From a bacterium (GTDB lineage: Bacteria > Verrucomicrobiota > Verrucomicrobiia > Limisphaerales > UBA11358): DNA of 64,000 bases. Below the pieces are notes generated by a model. It saw only the letters and a list, made by a program, of their open reading frames with translations. It did not search any database and had not been told where the DNA came from. Shown piece by piece: positions 17,157-26,642 of the stretch (positions are counted from its first letter, which is position 1; each line of letters begins with the position of its first letter). The position numbers and the translations under genes are program-made. The DNA is taken from contig JAJXXW010000042.1 of NCBI GenBank assembly GCA_021780905.1, positions 1 to 64,000 on the forward strand, written 5' to 3'.

Positions 17157-19103
17157 TCACTGCACCGGCGCGCCTTTGTCGGCCAGCATTTTTTCCAGCT
17201 CGGGATTGCGCGGCTGGCCGGCCTCCAGCGCTTTTTGATAATGCCAGCGGGCGAGATCGGGTAATGGCGGCGTCTGGTTCAGATAAATCACCGCGAGGTT
17301 GTTGTGCGCCGGCGCATAATTGGGATTCAACTGGATGGCGCGGCGCAACGCGGTTTCTGCCGCCTTGCGCTGGCCTTGATGACTCAAGATGACGCCCAGA
17401 TAATTTTGAATTTCAGGATTGTTCGGGTCCAATTGCGCTGCACGACTCAACGTGTTCAGCGCCTCATCGTATTTTTCCTGGCGAAACTTGAGATAGCCCA
17501 GGGTGGACAAATTAAAGGCGTCGCTGGGGGATTGCGCAAGCGCGGCCCGGATGTGCTTTTCCGCAGCGTCAAGCTTCCCCTCCTGCAATTCGATGGTGGC
17601 CAGGTTGGCCAGGGCGATGCCGTTGTTCTGATCCCGGTCGAGAATTTTTAAATAATCCTGTTCGGCCGCGTCAAACTCCTGATGGACGAAATGTTGTTGC
17701 GCGGAAGCCACCAGTTCCGCCGTGCCGGCCGGGAGATCGTGGATGGATTTCTTGCCGGCGTCCGGATTGGCCGGCGGCACCACCGCGACCTTGAACAAGG
17801 CCAGTTCCTCCGGCGTGTAGGGCACGGGCGGGGCTTCCGCCACGGCCAGCCGCGAACGCAGCATCTCGACCTCATCGTTCAGGGCGGAAAGCTGGGCGGC
17901 GGTCTGGCTTTTGCCGGTGGATTTGGATTTGCCGGCCTGGTCAAGTTTTTCGATCAAATCATCCCGCTCCCGCGTGAGCGTGCGAATGCGCGCCTCGTAT
18001 TCGGCCACGCTCACGCCGGCGTTGGTCGCGGCCATCATTTGTTGGATTTTATTTTGCAGCGCGATTTTTTCAAGCGCCGTCACCTGGGCATCGGCCTGCA
18101 ACGACGCCACGAGCGCCTGGGACTGCCTCAATTGTTTCCCCGGCTCGGCATCCGCCGGCGACACTGCCGGGGCGGCGCGCAGGGCGGCCAGTTCATTTTT
18201 CAGCCGGTCATTTTCCGCGCGCAAAGTGGCGAGCAAGGCGGCGGTGTCCGTGGCACTGGTGCCGTTGCTTTCCTGCAAACGTGAAATTTCAGCCGCGAGC
18301 TTTTCGGTGCGGGCGTGCTCATCGGCGGAGTTTTTTTCGGCGGCGGCAAGTTGCTGGCGGGCCTGCTCCAGTGCATTGGTGTCTGGCACCACCACGCGGA
18401 CATAATTCGTTATGATTTGCGGCGGCCCGGGTTTGGGGAAAACTTCGACAAAATTGGTGACCACCACGGGCGGGTTAGTAACCAGAACCTGGACGACATT
18501 GGTGACGAACCGGGTTTCCACCGTTGCCGCCAAGGGGGTCACGCCCGCGCCCACGCCGGCCTTGAGCAGGTCGTTTTCCTTCATCAACCAGCGGATTTTT
18601 TCCTGCGCGCGTTCCAGCTCGCGCGGATCCACGGCGGCCGGCTGAAGCGCCAGCGCCTCCTTGAGCTTGGCCTGCAAGATCTCATTGCTCTGCTGGACGG
18701 CCTGCAACTGCATCCGCAAGGCGTCCAAGTCGGGCGCGGATATCTCCGCCGCGACCGGGGACGCCCCGGCTGGCACGCCGGGGCCGGCGGACGGGGTTTT
18801 GGGGGGCGACGCCGGCACACCCCTACGACTTTTGAGATCGGCAATTTTGTCAGCCACTTCGTTCAGACGGAACTGGATGATATTGGGATTCCAGTCGGGG
18901 AAAATTTTCCGGAACTGCTGCAACTGATTCTGAATGTCACCGAAGGCGGCCAGTGCCTCGCCAGGGTCTCCCGCCCGGGCCAGTGTGTCAGCCTGCTGAA
19001 TGGCGCTGTAAATCCCGACGTATTTGTCATCCGCCTCCTGTTGCGCCCGGGCTGTCAGCCGCAAGCCGCCCAGCAGTAAAACAATGAGGAAAAATGATTT
19101 CAT
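17157..19103 (-). CDS. Secreted coiled-coil and TPR protein
   Basis: 648 residues beginning with a signal peptide (FFLIVLLLGGLRLTARAQ). Residues about 140-430 are Glu/Ala/Gln/Leu-rich coiled coil broken by a Val/Thr/Pro segment (VVQVLVTNPPVVVTNFVEVFPK). Residues about 470-640 hold at least four TPR units (AEQDYLKILDRDQNNGIALANLATIELQEGKL and the following repeats). Such envelope proteins usually act as scaffolds. The ATG at 19103 gives the signal peptide; further upstream codons do not look coding. It is convergent with the fatty-acid operon and divergent from sppA. Function not known. Confidence 0.85.
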   Translation of the reverse strand: MKSFFLIVLLLGGLRLTARAQQEADDKYVGIYSAIQQADTLARAGDPGEALAAFGDIQNQLQQFRKIFPDWNPNIIQFRLNEVADKIADLKSRRGVPASPPKTPSAGPGVPAGASPVAAEISAPDLDALRMQLQAVQQSNEILQAKLKEALALQPAAVDPRELERAQEKIRWLMKENDLLKAGVGAGVTPLAATVETRFVTNVVQVLVTNPPVVVTNFVEVFPKPGPPQIITNYVRVVVPDTNALEQARQQLAAAEKNSADEHARTEKLAAEISRLQESNGTSATDTAALLATLRAENDRLKNELAALRAAPAVSPADAEPGKQLRQSQALVASLQADAQVTALEKIALQNKIQQMMAATNAGVSVAEYEARIRTLTRERDDLIEKLDQAGKSKSTGKSQTAAQLSALNDEVEMLRSRLAVAEAPPVPYTPEELALFKVAVVPPANPDAGKKSIHDLPAGTAELVASAQQHFVHQEFDAAEQDYLKILDRDQNNGIALANLATIELQEGKLDAAEKHIRAALAQSPSDAFNLSTLGYLKFRQEKYDEALNTLSRAAQLDPNNPEIQNYLGVILSHQGQRKAAETALRRAIQLNPNYAPAHNNLAVIYLNQTPPLPDLARWHYQKALEAGQPRNPELEKMLADKGAPVQ

Positions 19104-19253
19104 GCCGCCACGATGCCAGAGGCACAGGAATTTGGCAACCTCGCCTGCAGGCCAACCCGCGGTCACTGCCCGGTGCTTTTTTGAAATCTGCGCAACCGCA
19201 AACGCAAACCGCCTTGCCGCTGAAGCAGATTTGCATTAGCTTGCACACACACT

Positions 19254-20411
19254 ATGCAAGATGCTTTTTCCCCTGCCACGCCGCCGCCGCCGTTGACACC
19301 GCCACCCATCATCCGGCCGCCGGCACCCCAATCCCGGCGCAGCCGCGGCTGGATGATAACCGCCCTCATCCTGGCCGGGTTGCTGGTTTTCGCCGGCCTG
19401 GTCATTGTGGGTCAATCCGCGTTCCACGCATTGAGATTCAATCACAGCTTCAAAACCACCGGTGCCCGCGAAGCCGGGCCGAAACTGGAGGAATGCGTTT
19501 TGGAGGACAACGACTCGGAAAATAAAATCGCGGTCATCACCGTGGCTGGCATCATCACCAGCCACGCCCCGGACAGCAGCGGCAACAACATGGTGGACGT
19601 CATCCAGGCGCAACTGGATCGCGCCCGCGATGACCGCCGGGTGAAAGCGGTGATTCTCAAGGTGGATTCGCCCGGCGGCGAGGTGCTCGCGTCGGATGAC
19701 ATCAACAAGGCCATCCGCGATTTTGAAACCGACGAGCCGGACGACCACGGCAAGTCTGGCCGCAAGGGCAAGCCGGTGATCTGCTCGATGGGCAGCCTCG
19801 CGGCCTCCGGCGGTTACTACATCGCGTCCGGCTGCCGCTGGATTGTGGCGAACGAACTGACCATCACCGGCAGCATCGGCGTGATCATGCACGGCTGGAA
19901 TTATCGCGGGCTGATGGACAAGGTGGGCATCGCGCCGATGACCTTCAAGAGCGGCAAGTTCAAGGACATGTTGAGCGGCGAACGCGAACCGGCGGAAATC
20001 CCGCCAGAGGAACGCGCCATGGTTCAGGGCTTGATTGACGAAACCTACGGGAAGTTCAAGGAAGTGGTCGCTGACGGTCGCGGGGCGGCGCATGAGCTGA
20101 ATAAAAAATCGGGCAAGCCCCTGGCTGAAAACTGGCAGGAGTTCGCCGACGGCCGCGTGGTTTCCGGCAAGCAGGCGCTGGACCTCGGCCTCGTGGACGA
20201 ACTCGGCGATTTCGACGACACGGTGGATCGCGCGCTGGATCTCACGCATCTCAAGTCGGCCAACCTCGTCGAATACCGCGAGCACCATGACCTTGCGGAT
20301 TTGCTCTCGCTCTTCGGCCAGAGCAGCGAGGCCCACGACATTAAATTGGATCTCGGCATCGAGGCACCCAAGCTTCAGGCGGGCTTGATGTATTTTCTCT
20401 ACCAGCCTTGA
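19254..20411 (+). CDS. sppA: Signal peptide peptidase SppA-like serine protease (S49)
   Basis: 385 residues: a Pro-rich cytoplasmic N-terminus, one transmembrane segment (WMITALILAGLLVFAGLVIV), then an S49 protease domain. The serine nucleophile lies in SLAASGGYYIASG and the general-base lysine probably in FKSGKFKDMLSG, as in the short Bacillus-type SppA; ILKVDSPGGEV is another family motif. It would cleave leftover signal peptides in the membrane. The C-terminal 60 residues are less conserved. It lies divergent from the TPR gene with a 150-base shared upstream region. Confidence 0.92.
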   Translation: MQDAFSPATPPPPLTPPPIIRPPAPQSRRSRGWMITALILAGLLVFAGLVIVGQSAFHALRFNHSFKTTGAREAGPKLEECVLEDNDSENKIAVITVAGIITSHAPDSSGNNMVDVIQAQLDRARDDRRVKAVILKVDSPGGEVLASDDINKAIRDFETDEPDDHGKSGRKGKPVICSMGSLAASGGYYIASGCRWIVANELTITGSIGVIMHGWNYRGLMDKVGIAPMTFKSGKFKDMLSGEREPAEIPPEERAMVQGLIDETYGKFKEVVADGRGAAHELNKKSGKPLAENWQEFADGRVVSGKQALDLGLVDELGDFDDTVDRALDLTHLKSANLVEYREHHDLADLLSLFGQSSEAHDIKLDLGIEAPKLQAGLMYFLYQP

Positions 20412-20464
20412 GCCGTGAAGAACGGCCGCGATATCCGACCGCATGAATTGGCCATTCGCAAAGA

Positions 20465-20641
20465 CTACTCTGCCAGTTTTTTTGACACGGCGGCGGGCAG
20501 CAGTTTGTTAAGTTTCGGGTGCGCCTCGACGAGCCGCATGATGTCCAGCAGGTCTTTCTGCCGCTTGCTCGCGCGGCGTTGCGGGTCTTGATACGCCAGC
20601 AGCTTAAACCCACCGTCCCGCCGCGCAAGCGGCAAAACCAT
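20465..20641 (-). pseudogene. C-terminal remnant of a nucleotidyltransferase-like gene
   Basis: A 58-codon minus-strand frame reads FKLLAYQDPQRRASKRQKDL and then DIMRLVEAHPKLNKLLP, very like the tail of small AbiEii/MNT-type nucleotidyltransferase proteins (pattern DPxRxxSKRxKDLxDIxRL). The N-terminal catalytic part (GSxxD...) is not found upstream, where the frame stays open but reads as non-coding, so this is most likely a truncated remnant. It sits between sppA and the ribosomal terminator. Confidence 0.55.
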
Positions 20642-20763
20642 GATCCCCGACGTTAAAAAACCGCCGCCACAGTTGCCCGCAGCGGCGGGTTTAAAGCCCC
20701 GTCCGGCGCCTTGGGTAGACCTGGCGGAGAGAGGCCGGCGCTACTTCATTTTCGGAAACGCAC

Positions 20764-20792
20764 TAAAAAAGCCCGCTCCATCGAGCGGGCTT
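20764..20792 (-). terminator. Rho-independent terminator of the ribosomal cluster
   Basis: On the minus strand a ten-base-pair GC-rich stem (20792-20783 with 20778-20769) and a four-base loop are followed at once by a run of six T. It lies 24 bases past the rplQ stop, as expected for the end of the long leftward transcript. Confidence 0.9.
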
Positions 20793-20815
20793 GAGATTTG
20801 CCAATCCGTCCGGGC

Positions 20816-21253
20816 TTACTTTTTTTCTTCAGCCTTGGGTTCCGTCGCCGGAGCTGCGGGGGCGGCGGGAATAATGTCGTCCACCCATTCCAAAATCACG
20901 CGCTCACCGGCGTCGCCCAGACCACGGGCACGGTGCTTGCCCGTCAATCCACCCAAACGGATGATGCGGGTGTAACCGCTGCGGCGATCCTTGAAGGCCG
21001 GCGCGATTTCCGCGAACAGGGTCTTGGCGGCTTTTTCCTGATGCAGGCGGGCAACCGCCAGCCGGCGATGGGCGATGGTGCCCTTCTTGCCAAGCGTGAC
21101 CATTTTTTCAGCGACGGAGCGGGCCGCCTTGGCCTTGGCCAGAGAGGTCGTCACGCGCTTGTGTTCGATGAGGCTGCAAACGAGGTTGGCGAGCATCGCG
21201 TTGCGATGTTCCGAGGTGCGGCCCAGCTTGGCCGTGCGCTTCAAATGTCTCAT
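20816..21253 (-). CDS. rplQ: 50S ribosomal protein L17
   Basis: 145 residues opening with MRHLKRTAKLGRTSEHRNAMLANLV, the L17 signature, and ending with the family motif GYTRIIRL...RRGD-like region (here GLTGKHRARGLGDAGERVILEW). It is longer than E. coli L17 because of an Ala/Pro/Glu-rich tail (PAAPAAPATEPKAEEKK). It lines the peptide-exit area of the large subunit. Last gene before the terminator, nine bases after rpoA. Confidence 0.96.
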   Translation of the reverse strand: MRHLKRTAKLGRTSEHRNAMLANLVCSLIEHKRVTTSLAKAKAARSVAEKMVTLGKKGTIAHRRLAVARLHQEKAAKTLFAEIAPAFKDRRSGYTRIIRLGGLTGKHRARGLGDAGERVILEWVDDIIPAAPAAPATEPKAEEKK

Positions 21254-21262
21254 GGCAAATCC

Positions 21263-22279
21263 TTATTCCGCTTTGGGGGCTTCTTCCTTCGGCGCGTCCA
21301 CCAAGCCCGGCTCGAAATTCATGCCGAGCGAGAGGTTGAGGGAAACCAGCTTGTCTTTGATTTCGTTGAGCGACTTCTTGCCGAAGTTGCGATACTTGAG
21401 CATTTCCTGCTCGGTCTTCATGGCAAGCTGGCCGACCGTGGTGATGTTGGCGTTGTTCAGACAGTTCGCGGCGCGGACCGATAACTCGATTTCGTTGACG
21501 CTCATGTTTAACAATTTCTTCAGCTTGGCCTTCTCGTCATCCTGCTTGTCCGCCGCCTCCTCAAATTCCACCGCGTTCTTGTCATAGCCAATGAACACGT
21601 CGAGGTGATGGGCCAGAATCGCAGACGCCTGGGTGAGTGCGTCGTCGGGCGCGATGCGGCCGTCGGTCCAGATTTCCAAAACCAGACGGTCGTAATCCGT
21701 GCGGTTGCCGACGCGGGCCGCTTCCACGGCGTAGCGCACCCGGGTGACCGGCGAGAAAATCGAGTCAATCGCCACGATGCCAATGGCCTGGCCGGGCTTC
21801 TTGTTCTCGTCGCTCGGACAGAAGCCGCGACCAACCTTCACGGTCAACTCCATCTCAAATTTCTTCTTCTTGTCCAGCGTGCAGATGATCTGGTCGGGGT
21901 TGACCATCTCAATGTTCTGGTTGGTCTGGATGTCGGCGGCGGTCACGGCACCTTCCTTGTTCACGGAAATCAACAGCGTCTGCTCGTCGCGAGTGTGGGC
22001 CTTGAACTTGATTTTCTTCAGGTTCAAAACGATGTCGGTGACGTCCTCCGCGACGCCCTCGACGGTGGCAAATTCATGCTGGGCACCGTCAATTTTGACG
22101 GACGTGATGGCCGCGCCTTCCAGCGAGGAAAGCAGCACCCGCCGGAGCGAGTTGCCGATAGTGTGGCCATAGCCGGTTTCAAATGGGTCGGCGATGAACT
22201 TGGCGTAGGTTTCGGTGGCAGAAGCTTCATCTTTCTGCAACCGTTTGGGCATTTCGAAACGTCCTAAACGAACTGGCAT
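21263..22279 (-). CDS. rpoA: DNA-directed RNA polymerase alpha subunit
   Basis: 338 residues. The N-terminal dimerisation domain shows FETGYGHTIGNSLRRVLLSSLEGAAITSVKIDG; the C-terminal domain (about 255-320) that contacts UP elements and activators shows ELSVRAANCLNNANITTVGQL and RNFGKKSLNEIKDKL. Normal length and placement between rpsD and rplQ. Confidence 0.97.
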   Translation of the reverse strand: MPVRLGRFEMPKRLQKDEASATETYAKFIADPFETGYGHTIGNSLRRVLLSSLEGAAITSVKIDGAQHEFATVEGVAEDVTDIVLNLKKIKFKAHTRDEQTLLISVNKEGAVTAADIQTNQNIEMVNPDQIICTLDKKKKFEMELTVKVGRGFCPSDENKKPGQAIGIVAIDSIFSPVTRVRYAVEAARVGNRTDYDRLVLEIWTDGRIAPDDALTQASAILAHHLDVFIGYDKNAVEFEEAADKQDDEKAKLKKLLNMSVNEIELSVRAANCLNNANITTVGQLAMKTEQEMLKYRNFGKKSLNEIKDKLVSLNLSLGMNFEPGLVDAPKEEAPKAE

Positions 22280-22369
22280 GTTTTCCTTTCGACAATTTTA
22301 ATCTGGCAATTCCGGCTCAATTTATTCCCGGCCGGAACCGCCCGTGTAATTGTCTTGTTTGTTTGCTGG

Positions 22370-22978
22370 TTAGCGGGAATAAAATTCGACAACCGCTTGC
22401 TCATTGGCAATCGGGTGGATTTCTTCACGGGTCGGGATGCGCATGACTGTGCCCTTGAAACCCTCTTTGTCCAAGGACAACCAGTCCGGCACCGCACGGC
22501 TCGTGGAGATCTCCAGATTTTTCGTCGCAAGCTGGCGCGACACGTTGTGGTTCTTGACCGTGACGACATCGTTCACCTTGAGGGCGAAGGACGCAATGGC
22601 CGCCTTGCGACCGTTGACCTGGATGTGGCCGTGGTTGACCATCTGGCGGGCGGCGGCGCGGGTGTTGCCAAAACCGAGGTGAAACACCACGTTGTCCAAC
22701 CGGGTTTCCAAAATCTGGAGCATGGTCTCGCCGGTGACACCGCGACGGCGGAGTGCCTTCTCATAGACACCGCGAAATTGCTTTTCCATCAGCCCGTAGT
22801 AATAACGAAACTTCTGTTTCTCATTGAGACCTTCGCCGTATTCGGTCGTCTTGCGGCGCGACTTCGGGCCGTGGACGCCGGGGCCGTAGTTGCGGCGTTC
22901 GAGATATTTCGTCGGGCCGAAAATCGGAATTCCGAAACGGCGGCTGATGCGGACGCGGGGACCTGTATAACGAGCCAT
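22370..22978 (-). CDS. rpsD: 30S ribosomal protein S4
   Basis: 202 residues with the S4 RNA-binding domain (NVVFHLGFGNTRAAARQMVNHGHIQVNGRKA) and the typical KSRRKTTEYGEGLNEKQKFRYYYGLMEKQFR helix region. The N-terminus has one visible position for a zinc-cysteine set but no Cys cluster, so it is the zinc-free form. S4 nucleates 16S rRNA folding and in other bacteria represses the alpha operon; whether it does so here cannot be seen. Ninety bases separate it from rpoA. Confidence 0.97.
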   Translation of the reverse strand: MARYTGPRVRISRRFGIPIFGPTKYLERRNYGPGVHGPKSRRKTTEYGEGLNEKQKFRYYYGLMEKQFRGVYEKALRRRGVTGETMLQILETRLDNVVFHLGFGNTRAAARQMVNHGHIQVNGRKAAIASFALKVNDVVTVKNHNVSRQLATKNLEISTSRAVPDWLSLDKEGFKGTVMRIPTREEIHPIANEQAVVEFYSR

Positions 22979-23011
22979 AAAATTAGTTGCGGGTGATGAG
23001 TGAAAAGTTTT

Positions 23012-23602
23012 TTACACGCGGCGTTTTTTGCGCGGGCGGCAGCCGTTGTGCGGCACGGGCGTCACGTCTTTGATGGTGGAAATCTCCAAGCCGATGGCTT
23101 GCAGCGCGCGAATCGCGGATTCACGGCCGGAGCCGGGACCCTTGACGCGGATTTCCACTTCCTTCATGCCATGCGCCATGGCCTGACGGGCGGCGTCCTG
23201 CGCGACCATCTGCGCGGCGTAAGCCGAGCTTTTACGCGAACCCTTGAACCCAACGCGACCGGCGGCGGACCAACCGATGAGGTTGCCCTGCATGTCGGTG
23301 ATGGTCACCTGTGTGTTATTGAACGTGGCCAAAATGTTCGCAATGCCGGTGGAAATGTTTTTCGCGTGCTTGGCCTTGACGACCTTCTTGGCGTTCGGAT
23401 CCTCACCGAGCAGGTCGGCGGCGGTCGGCACCGCAACCGGCGCGGGTTCAGCGGGCGCGATGGGCGCAGCCGCCTCCGCGGCGGGCGCGACCTTCTTCTT
23501 CGGCGGCTTCGCTTCCGGTGGCACGCCGGCCTCGGCGGCGGCAACAGGCTTCACTCCGTTTTCTTTCTTGGGCGCGGCGGTTTTTTTCTTTTCTTCGGAC
23601 AT
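23012..23602 (-). CDS. rpsK: 30S ribosomal protein S11 with long N-terminal extension
   Basis: The last 125 residues are a normal S11 ([57 protein letters not shown]). Ahead of it is a roughly 70-residue Lys/Ala/Pro-rich extension (for example [22 protein letters not shown]) not found in ordinary S11 (about 129 residues). I placed the start at the ATG at 23602; another ATG lies four codons upstream. The extension is low-complexity and could be flexible on the ribosome surface. Confidence 0.95.
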   Translation of the reverse strand: MSEEKKKTAAPKKENGVKPVAAAEAGVPPEAKPPKKKVAPAAEAAAPIAPAEPAPVAVPTAADLLGEDPNAKKVVKAKHAKNISTGIANILATFNNTQVTITDMQGNLIGWSAAGRVGFKGSRKSSAYAAQMVAQDAARQAMAHGMKEVEIRVKGPGSGRESAIRALQAIGLEISTIKDVTPVPHNGCRPRKKRRV

Positions 23603-23632
23603 AGCGTTATTCAATTCCAGATCTCAAAATTA

Positions 23633-24028
23633 TCAGTGGATGCCGGCCTTGGCCGTCGGGTTGCGTTGGACGCCGACTGTTTTGCGCGGACCTTTGCGGG
23701 TGCGCGCGTTGGTCTGCGTGCGCTGGCCGCGCACGGGCAGGCTGCGCATGTGGCGGATGCCCCGGTAGCACTTGATGCCCTGCAGACGCTTGAGGTTCAT
23801 GCCGAGTTCGCGGCGTAAATCGCCTTCGATGACATACTTGCCCTCCTGAATCGCGTGAACGATTTGCGAGAGCTGGGCCTCGGTCAAATCTTTCGCGCGG
23901 ATGGACGGGGCAATGTTCGCGCGTTCGAGGATCTCCTTCGCGTTGACCGGGCCTATGCCGTAAATATAGCGGAGCGCGATGTCAATGCGCTTGCCGGGCG
24001 GAATTTCTACACCAATGATGCGTGCCAT
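23633..24028 (-). CDS. rpsM: 30S ribosomal protein S13
   Basis: 131 residues starting [25 protein letters not shown], with the helix-two-turn-helix region and the basic tail [19 protein letters not shown]. It contacts the head of the small subunit and the P-site tRNA. Ten bases lie between rpmJ and its start. Confidence 0.97.
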   Translation of the reverse strand: MARIIGVEIPPGKRIDIALRYIYGIGPVNAKEILERANIAPSIRAKDLTEAQLSQIVHAIQEGKYVIEGDLRRELGMNLKRLQGIKCYRGIRHMRSLPVRGQRTQTNARTRKGPRKTVGVQRNPTAKAGIH

Positions 24029-24037
24029 AAATTTTGA

Positions 24038-24151
24038 TTAACCTTGACGTTGCTTGTGGCGTTTGTTCGTGCAGAGGACGCGGATGATGCCGCGGCGCTT
24101 CACGATTTTGCAGTGCTCACACAATTTTTTTACTGACGCTCTGACTTTCAT
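24038..24151 (-). CDS. rpmJ: 50S ribosomal protein L36
   Basis: A 37-residue protein read directly from the sequence: it begins [20 protein letters not shown] and ends [11 protein letters not shown]. The zinc-binding set Cys11-Cys14-Cys27-His32 is intact, so this is the zinc-containing (C+) L36. Two bases separate it from infA and nine lie before rpsM. Confidence 0.95.
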   Translation of the reverse strand: MKVRASVKKLCEHCKIVKRRGIIRVLCTNKRHKQRQG

Positions 24152-24153
24152 GC

Positions 24154-24369
24154 TTAAATTATTTTTTCCGTTATCTGCCCCGCGCTTAAATCGTAGGGCG
24201 TTAATTGTAACTTCACTTTGTCGCCAGCCCGCAGGCTGGCAAAATTTTCACTGTCCCGCCGGCTCGCAAACGCCGTGAGCCGATGACCGTTGCTCAATTC
24301 TGCGCAAAACGTGCCGTTCGGCAGCGCCTCAATCACCCGGGCTTCAACGCGGAAGGCATCTTCACCCAT
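24154..24369 (-). CDS. infA: Translation initiation factor IF-1
   Basis: 71 residues in one OB-fold: [27 protein letters not shown], then [25 protein letters not shown]. It blocks the ribosomal A site during initiation. It is somewhat diverged from E. coli IF-1 in the middle ([10 protein letters not shown]). The first 37 bases lie inside the 3' end of map in another frame, an unusually long overlap. Confidence 0.93.
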   Translation of the reverse strand: MGEDAFRVEARVIEALPNGTFCAELSNGHRLTAFASRRDSENFASLRAGDKVKLQLTPYDLSAGQITEKII

Positions 24370-25115
24370 GTCAAAATCTCCGGTTCGCTATCCGTAATCA
24401 AAACGGTATGCTCAAAATGGGCGGATAGTGAACCATCTTGCGTCACTACTGTCCAGCCGTCTTTCAGGATTTTTACGTCCGCGCGGCCTATGTTGACCAT
24501 CGGCTCAATCGCGATCGTCATGCCTGCTTTGAGCTTTGGCGAGTTTTTCTTGCCCTCGTCAAAATTCGGCACCTGCGGCTCTTCGTGCATCGAGCGGCCA
24601 ACCCCGTGGCCGACAAATTCGCGCACAACACTAAATCCATTCGCCTCGACATACCGCTGAACCGCCAGCGAAATATCCAACACCCGATTACCGGGCCGCG
24701 CCTGCGCGATGCCCAAGTAGAGCGACTGCTCCGTCACGTCCAGCAACCGTTGTGCCGCGACGCCGCAGCCGCCAACCGCCACCGTCCGCGCTGTGTCGCC
24801 GATGAAACCTCTATGCAGCACGCCGACATCCACGCTCACAATGTCCCCAAATTTCAATTCGCGTTCCGACGCAAGGCCGTGAACCACTGCGTCGTTCACC
24901 GACAGACAGGTGTGGCACGGAAATTTCCGATACCCGAGAAACGCGCTCTTGCCGTCGTAACTCTTGATCCGCTCCGCCGCAAAATTGTCAATCTGCCGCG
25001 TCGTGACGCCGGGCTGGATGAACGCCGCGATTTCGTCCAAAACTTTTCCAGCCACCGCACAGGCCGGACGCATCAACTTCAAATCGTCCGCTGACTTAAA
25101 CTTGATTCCAGCCAC
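24333..25115 (-). CDS. map: Methionine aminopeptidase, type I
   Basis: 260 residues; removes the N-terminal methionine of new proteins. The metal ligands are seen in VSVDVGVLHRGFIGDTART (Asp, Asp), GHGVGRSMHEEPQV (His) and AIEPMV...DGSLSAHFEHTVLIT (Glu, Glu). Standard position after secY, but adk, usually between them, is missing. Its end overlaps infA by 37 bases. Confidence 0.97.
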   Translation of the reverse strand: MAGIKFKSADDLKLMRPACAVAGKVLDEIAAFIQPGVTTRQIDNFAAERIKSYDGKSAFLGYRKFPCHTCLSVNDAVVHGLASERELKFGDIVSVDVGVLHRGFIGDTARTVAVGGCGVAAQRLLDVTEQSLYLGIAQARPGNRVLDISLAVQRYVEANGFSVVREFVGHGVGRSMHEEPQVPNFDEGKKNSPKLKAGMTIAIEPMVNIGRADVKILKDGWTVVTQDGSLSAHFEHTVLITDSEPEILTWVKMPSALKPG

Positions 25116-25202
25116 AAATTTCCTGTGAATTGTTCAAGAGGGATTCGTTGAACTGACGCCTTTCCCATTCGATTGGCGAATCAACCATTAACAATTCAGC
25201 CG

Positions 25203-26630
25203 CTAAAATCTTCCCCGGATCTTGCCCTTTTTCAGGAATCCGTCGTAGTGGCGCATCATCAAATGCGATTCCACCTGCCGCATCGTGTCGAGCAAAACGC
25301 CGACCGCAATCAAGATGCTCGTGCCGCCGAAAAATTGCGCCACGGCCTGCGGCACCTGCATCTGCTTGCCCAAAATGATCGGGATCGTCGCGATGATGGT
25401 CAGGAAAATTGCGCCGGCCAGCGTGATGCGGCTCATGGCGTGATGCAAATAATCGCTGGTGCCGGTGCCGGGACGCACGCCAGGAATGTAGCCCCCGTTT
25501 TTCTTGAGGTCGTCGGCAATCTGAATTTCGTTGAACTGCGTCGCCACCCAGAAATACGAGAAGAACAAAATCATCGCCGAATAAATCAGCAGGTATAAGA
25601 ACGATCCGTAGCCAAAACTGACCACCAGCGAATGGAGCACATCGGATGTGGTCATGCCGATCAAGGGCAGCCCCCAGGATTTGCACCAGGCAATTTTTTC
25701 CGAGTTCGTCGCCAGCCAGGTCAGCATCGGCTGCGGGAACATCAGGATTGACGAGGCGAAAATGATCGGCATGACGCCCGCGTAATTCACACGCAGCGGC
25801 ATGAAGGACGTGCCGCCGGCATACATTTTGCGGCCGACCGCGCGCTGGGCGTATTGCACCGGAATTTTCCGCTGCGCCTGCGTGATGGCGATGACGCCGC
25901 CGATGACGAACACCATCAGCAGGGCCAGCATCACGCCGGTGCCCGCCAGATGATGGGTGGCTTCGGTCGTGCCGCCGTGCGTCGAAAACATGTCAATCGC
26001 CCCCTGCACCGCGTTGGGCAGGCGCGACAAAATACCGATGGTGATGACCAGGGAAACGCCGTTGCCGATGCCACGTTCGGTGATCTGCTCGCCCAACCAC
26101 ATCAACAGCATGGTGCCGGCCGTCATCACCGTGACCGTCACGAAATAGTAGGCAAAAATATTTTCAATGAGCACCAACTGGCCGATGCCGGGAAATTGAG
26201 CTTCGGGATGCAGCCACTGTTTGGCGAAATAGATCCCCTGCCCCGCGCACAGCAGCACCGTGAGGTAGCGGCCGTATTTGATGATTTGCGTGCGACCGCC
26301 TTCTTCCCGCGCCAGCTTGCTCAAACGCGGGACGACCGCCGTGAGCAACTGCAGGATGATCGTCGCGCTGATGTAGGGCATGATGCCCAGCGAACCGATG
26401 GCGCAGTGTTCGAAGGCACCACCGGCGAAGGTGTTATACATCCCCATGATTCCGCCGGAACCGCCGTGCTTTGTGAAGAAATCGGACAACGCCGCACCAT
26501 TCAAACCGGGAATCCGGATGACTGCCAGCAAGCGACAGACCGCCAGCAGACCCAAGGTGAACCAAATCCGGGATTTCAGTTCCGGAATCTTGAAACAGTT
26601 ACCGAGGGTGTTGGCGATGGAGCGAAACAT
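25203..26630 (-). CDS. secY: Protein translocase subunit SecY
   Basis: 475 residues with ten membrane helices forming the Sec channel. Recognisable are LGIMPYISATIILQLL (helix 2), RTQIIKYGRYLT, the loop QRKIPVQYAQRAVGRKMYAG, and [22 protein letters not shown]-like EIQIADDLKKNGGYIPGVRPG. It is a little longer than E. coli SecY (443), mostly in periplasmic loops. It follows rplO by 12 bases. Confidence 0.97.
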   Translation of the reverse strand: MFRSIANTLGNCFKIPELKSRIWFTLGLLAVCRLLAVIRIPGLNGAALSDFFTKHGGSGGIMGMYNTFAGGAFEHCAIGSLGIMPYISATIILQLLTAVVPRLSKLAREEGGRTQIIKYGRYLTVLLCAGQGIYFAKQWLHPEAQFPGIGQLVLIENIFAYYFVTVTVMTAGTMLLMWLGEQITERGIGNGVSLVITIGILSRLPNAVQGAIDMFSTHGGTTEATHHLAGTGVMLALLMVFVIGGVIAITQAQRKIPVQYAQRAVGRKMYAGGTSFMPLRVNYAGVMPIIFASSILMFPQPMLTWLATNSEKIAWCKSWGLPLIGMTTSDVLHSLVVSFGYGSFLYLLIYSAMILFFSYFWVATQFNEIQIADDLKKNGGYIPGVRPGTGTSDYLHHAMSRITLAGAIFLTIIATIPIILGKQMQVPQAVAQFFGGTSILIAVGVLLDTMRQVESHLMMRHYDGFLKKGKIRGRF

Positions 26631-26642
26631 TCGTCAGCCGGA

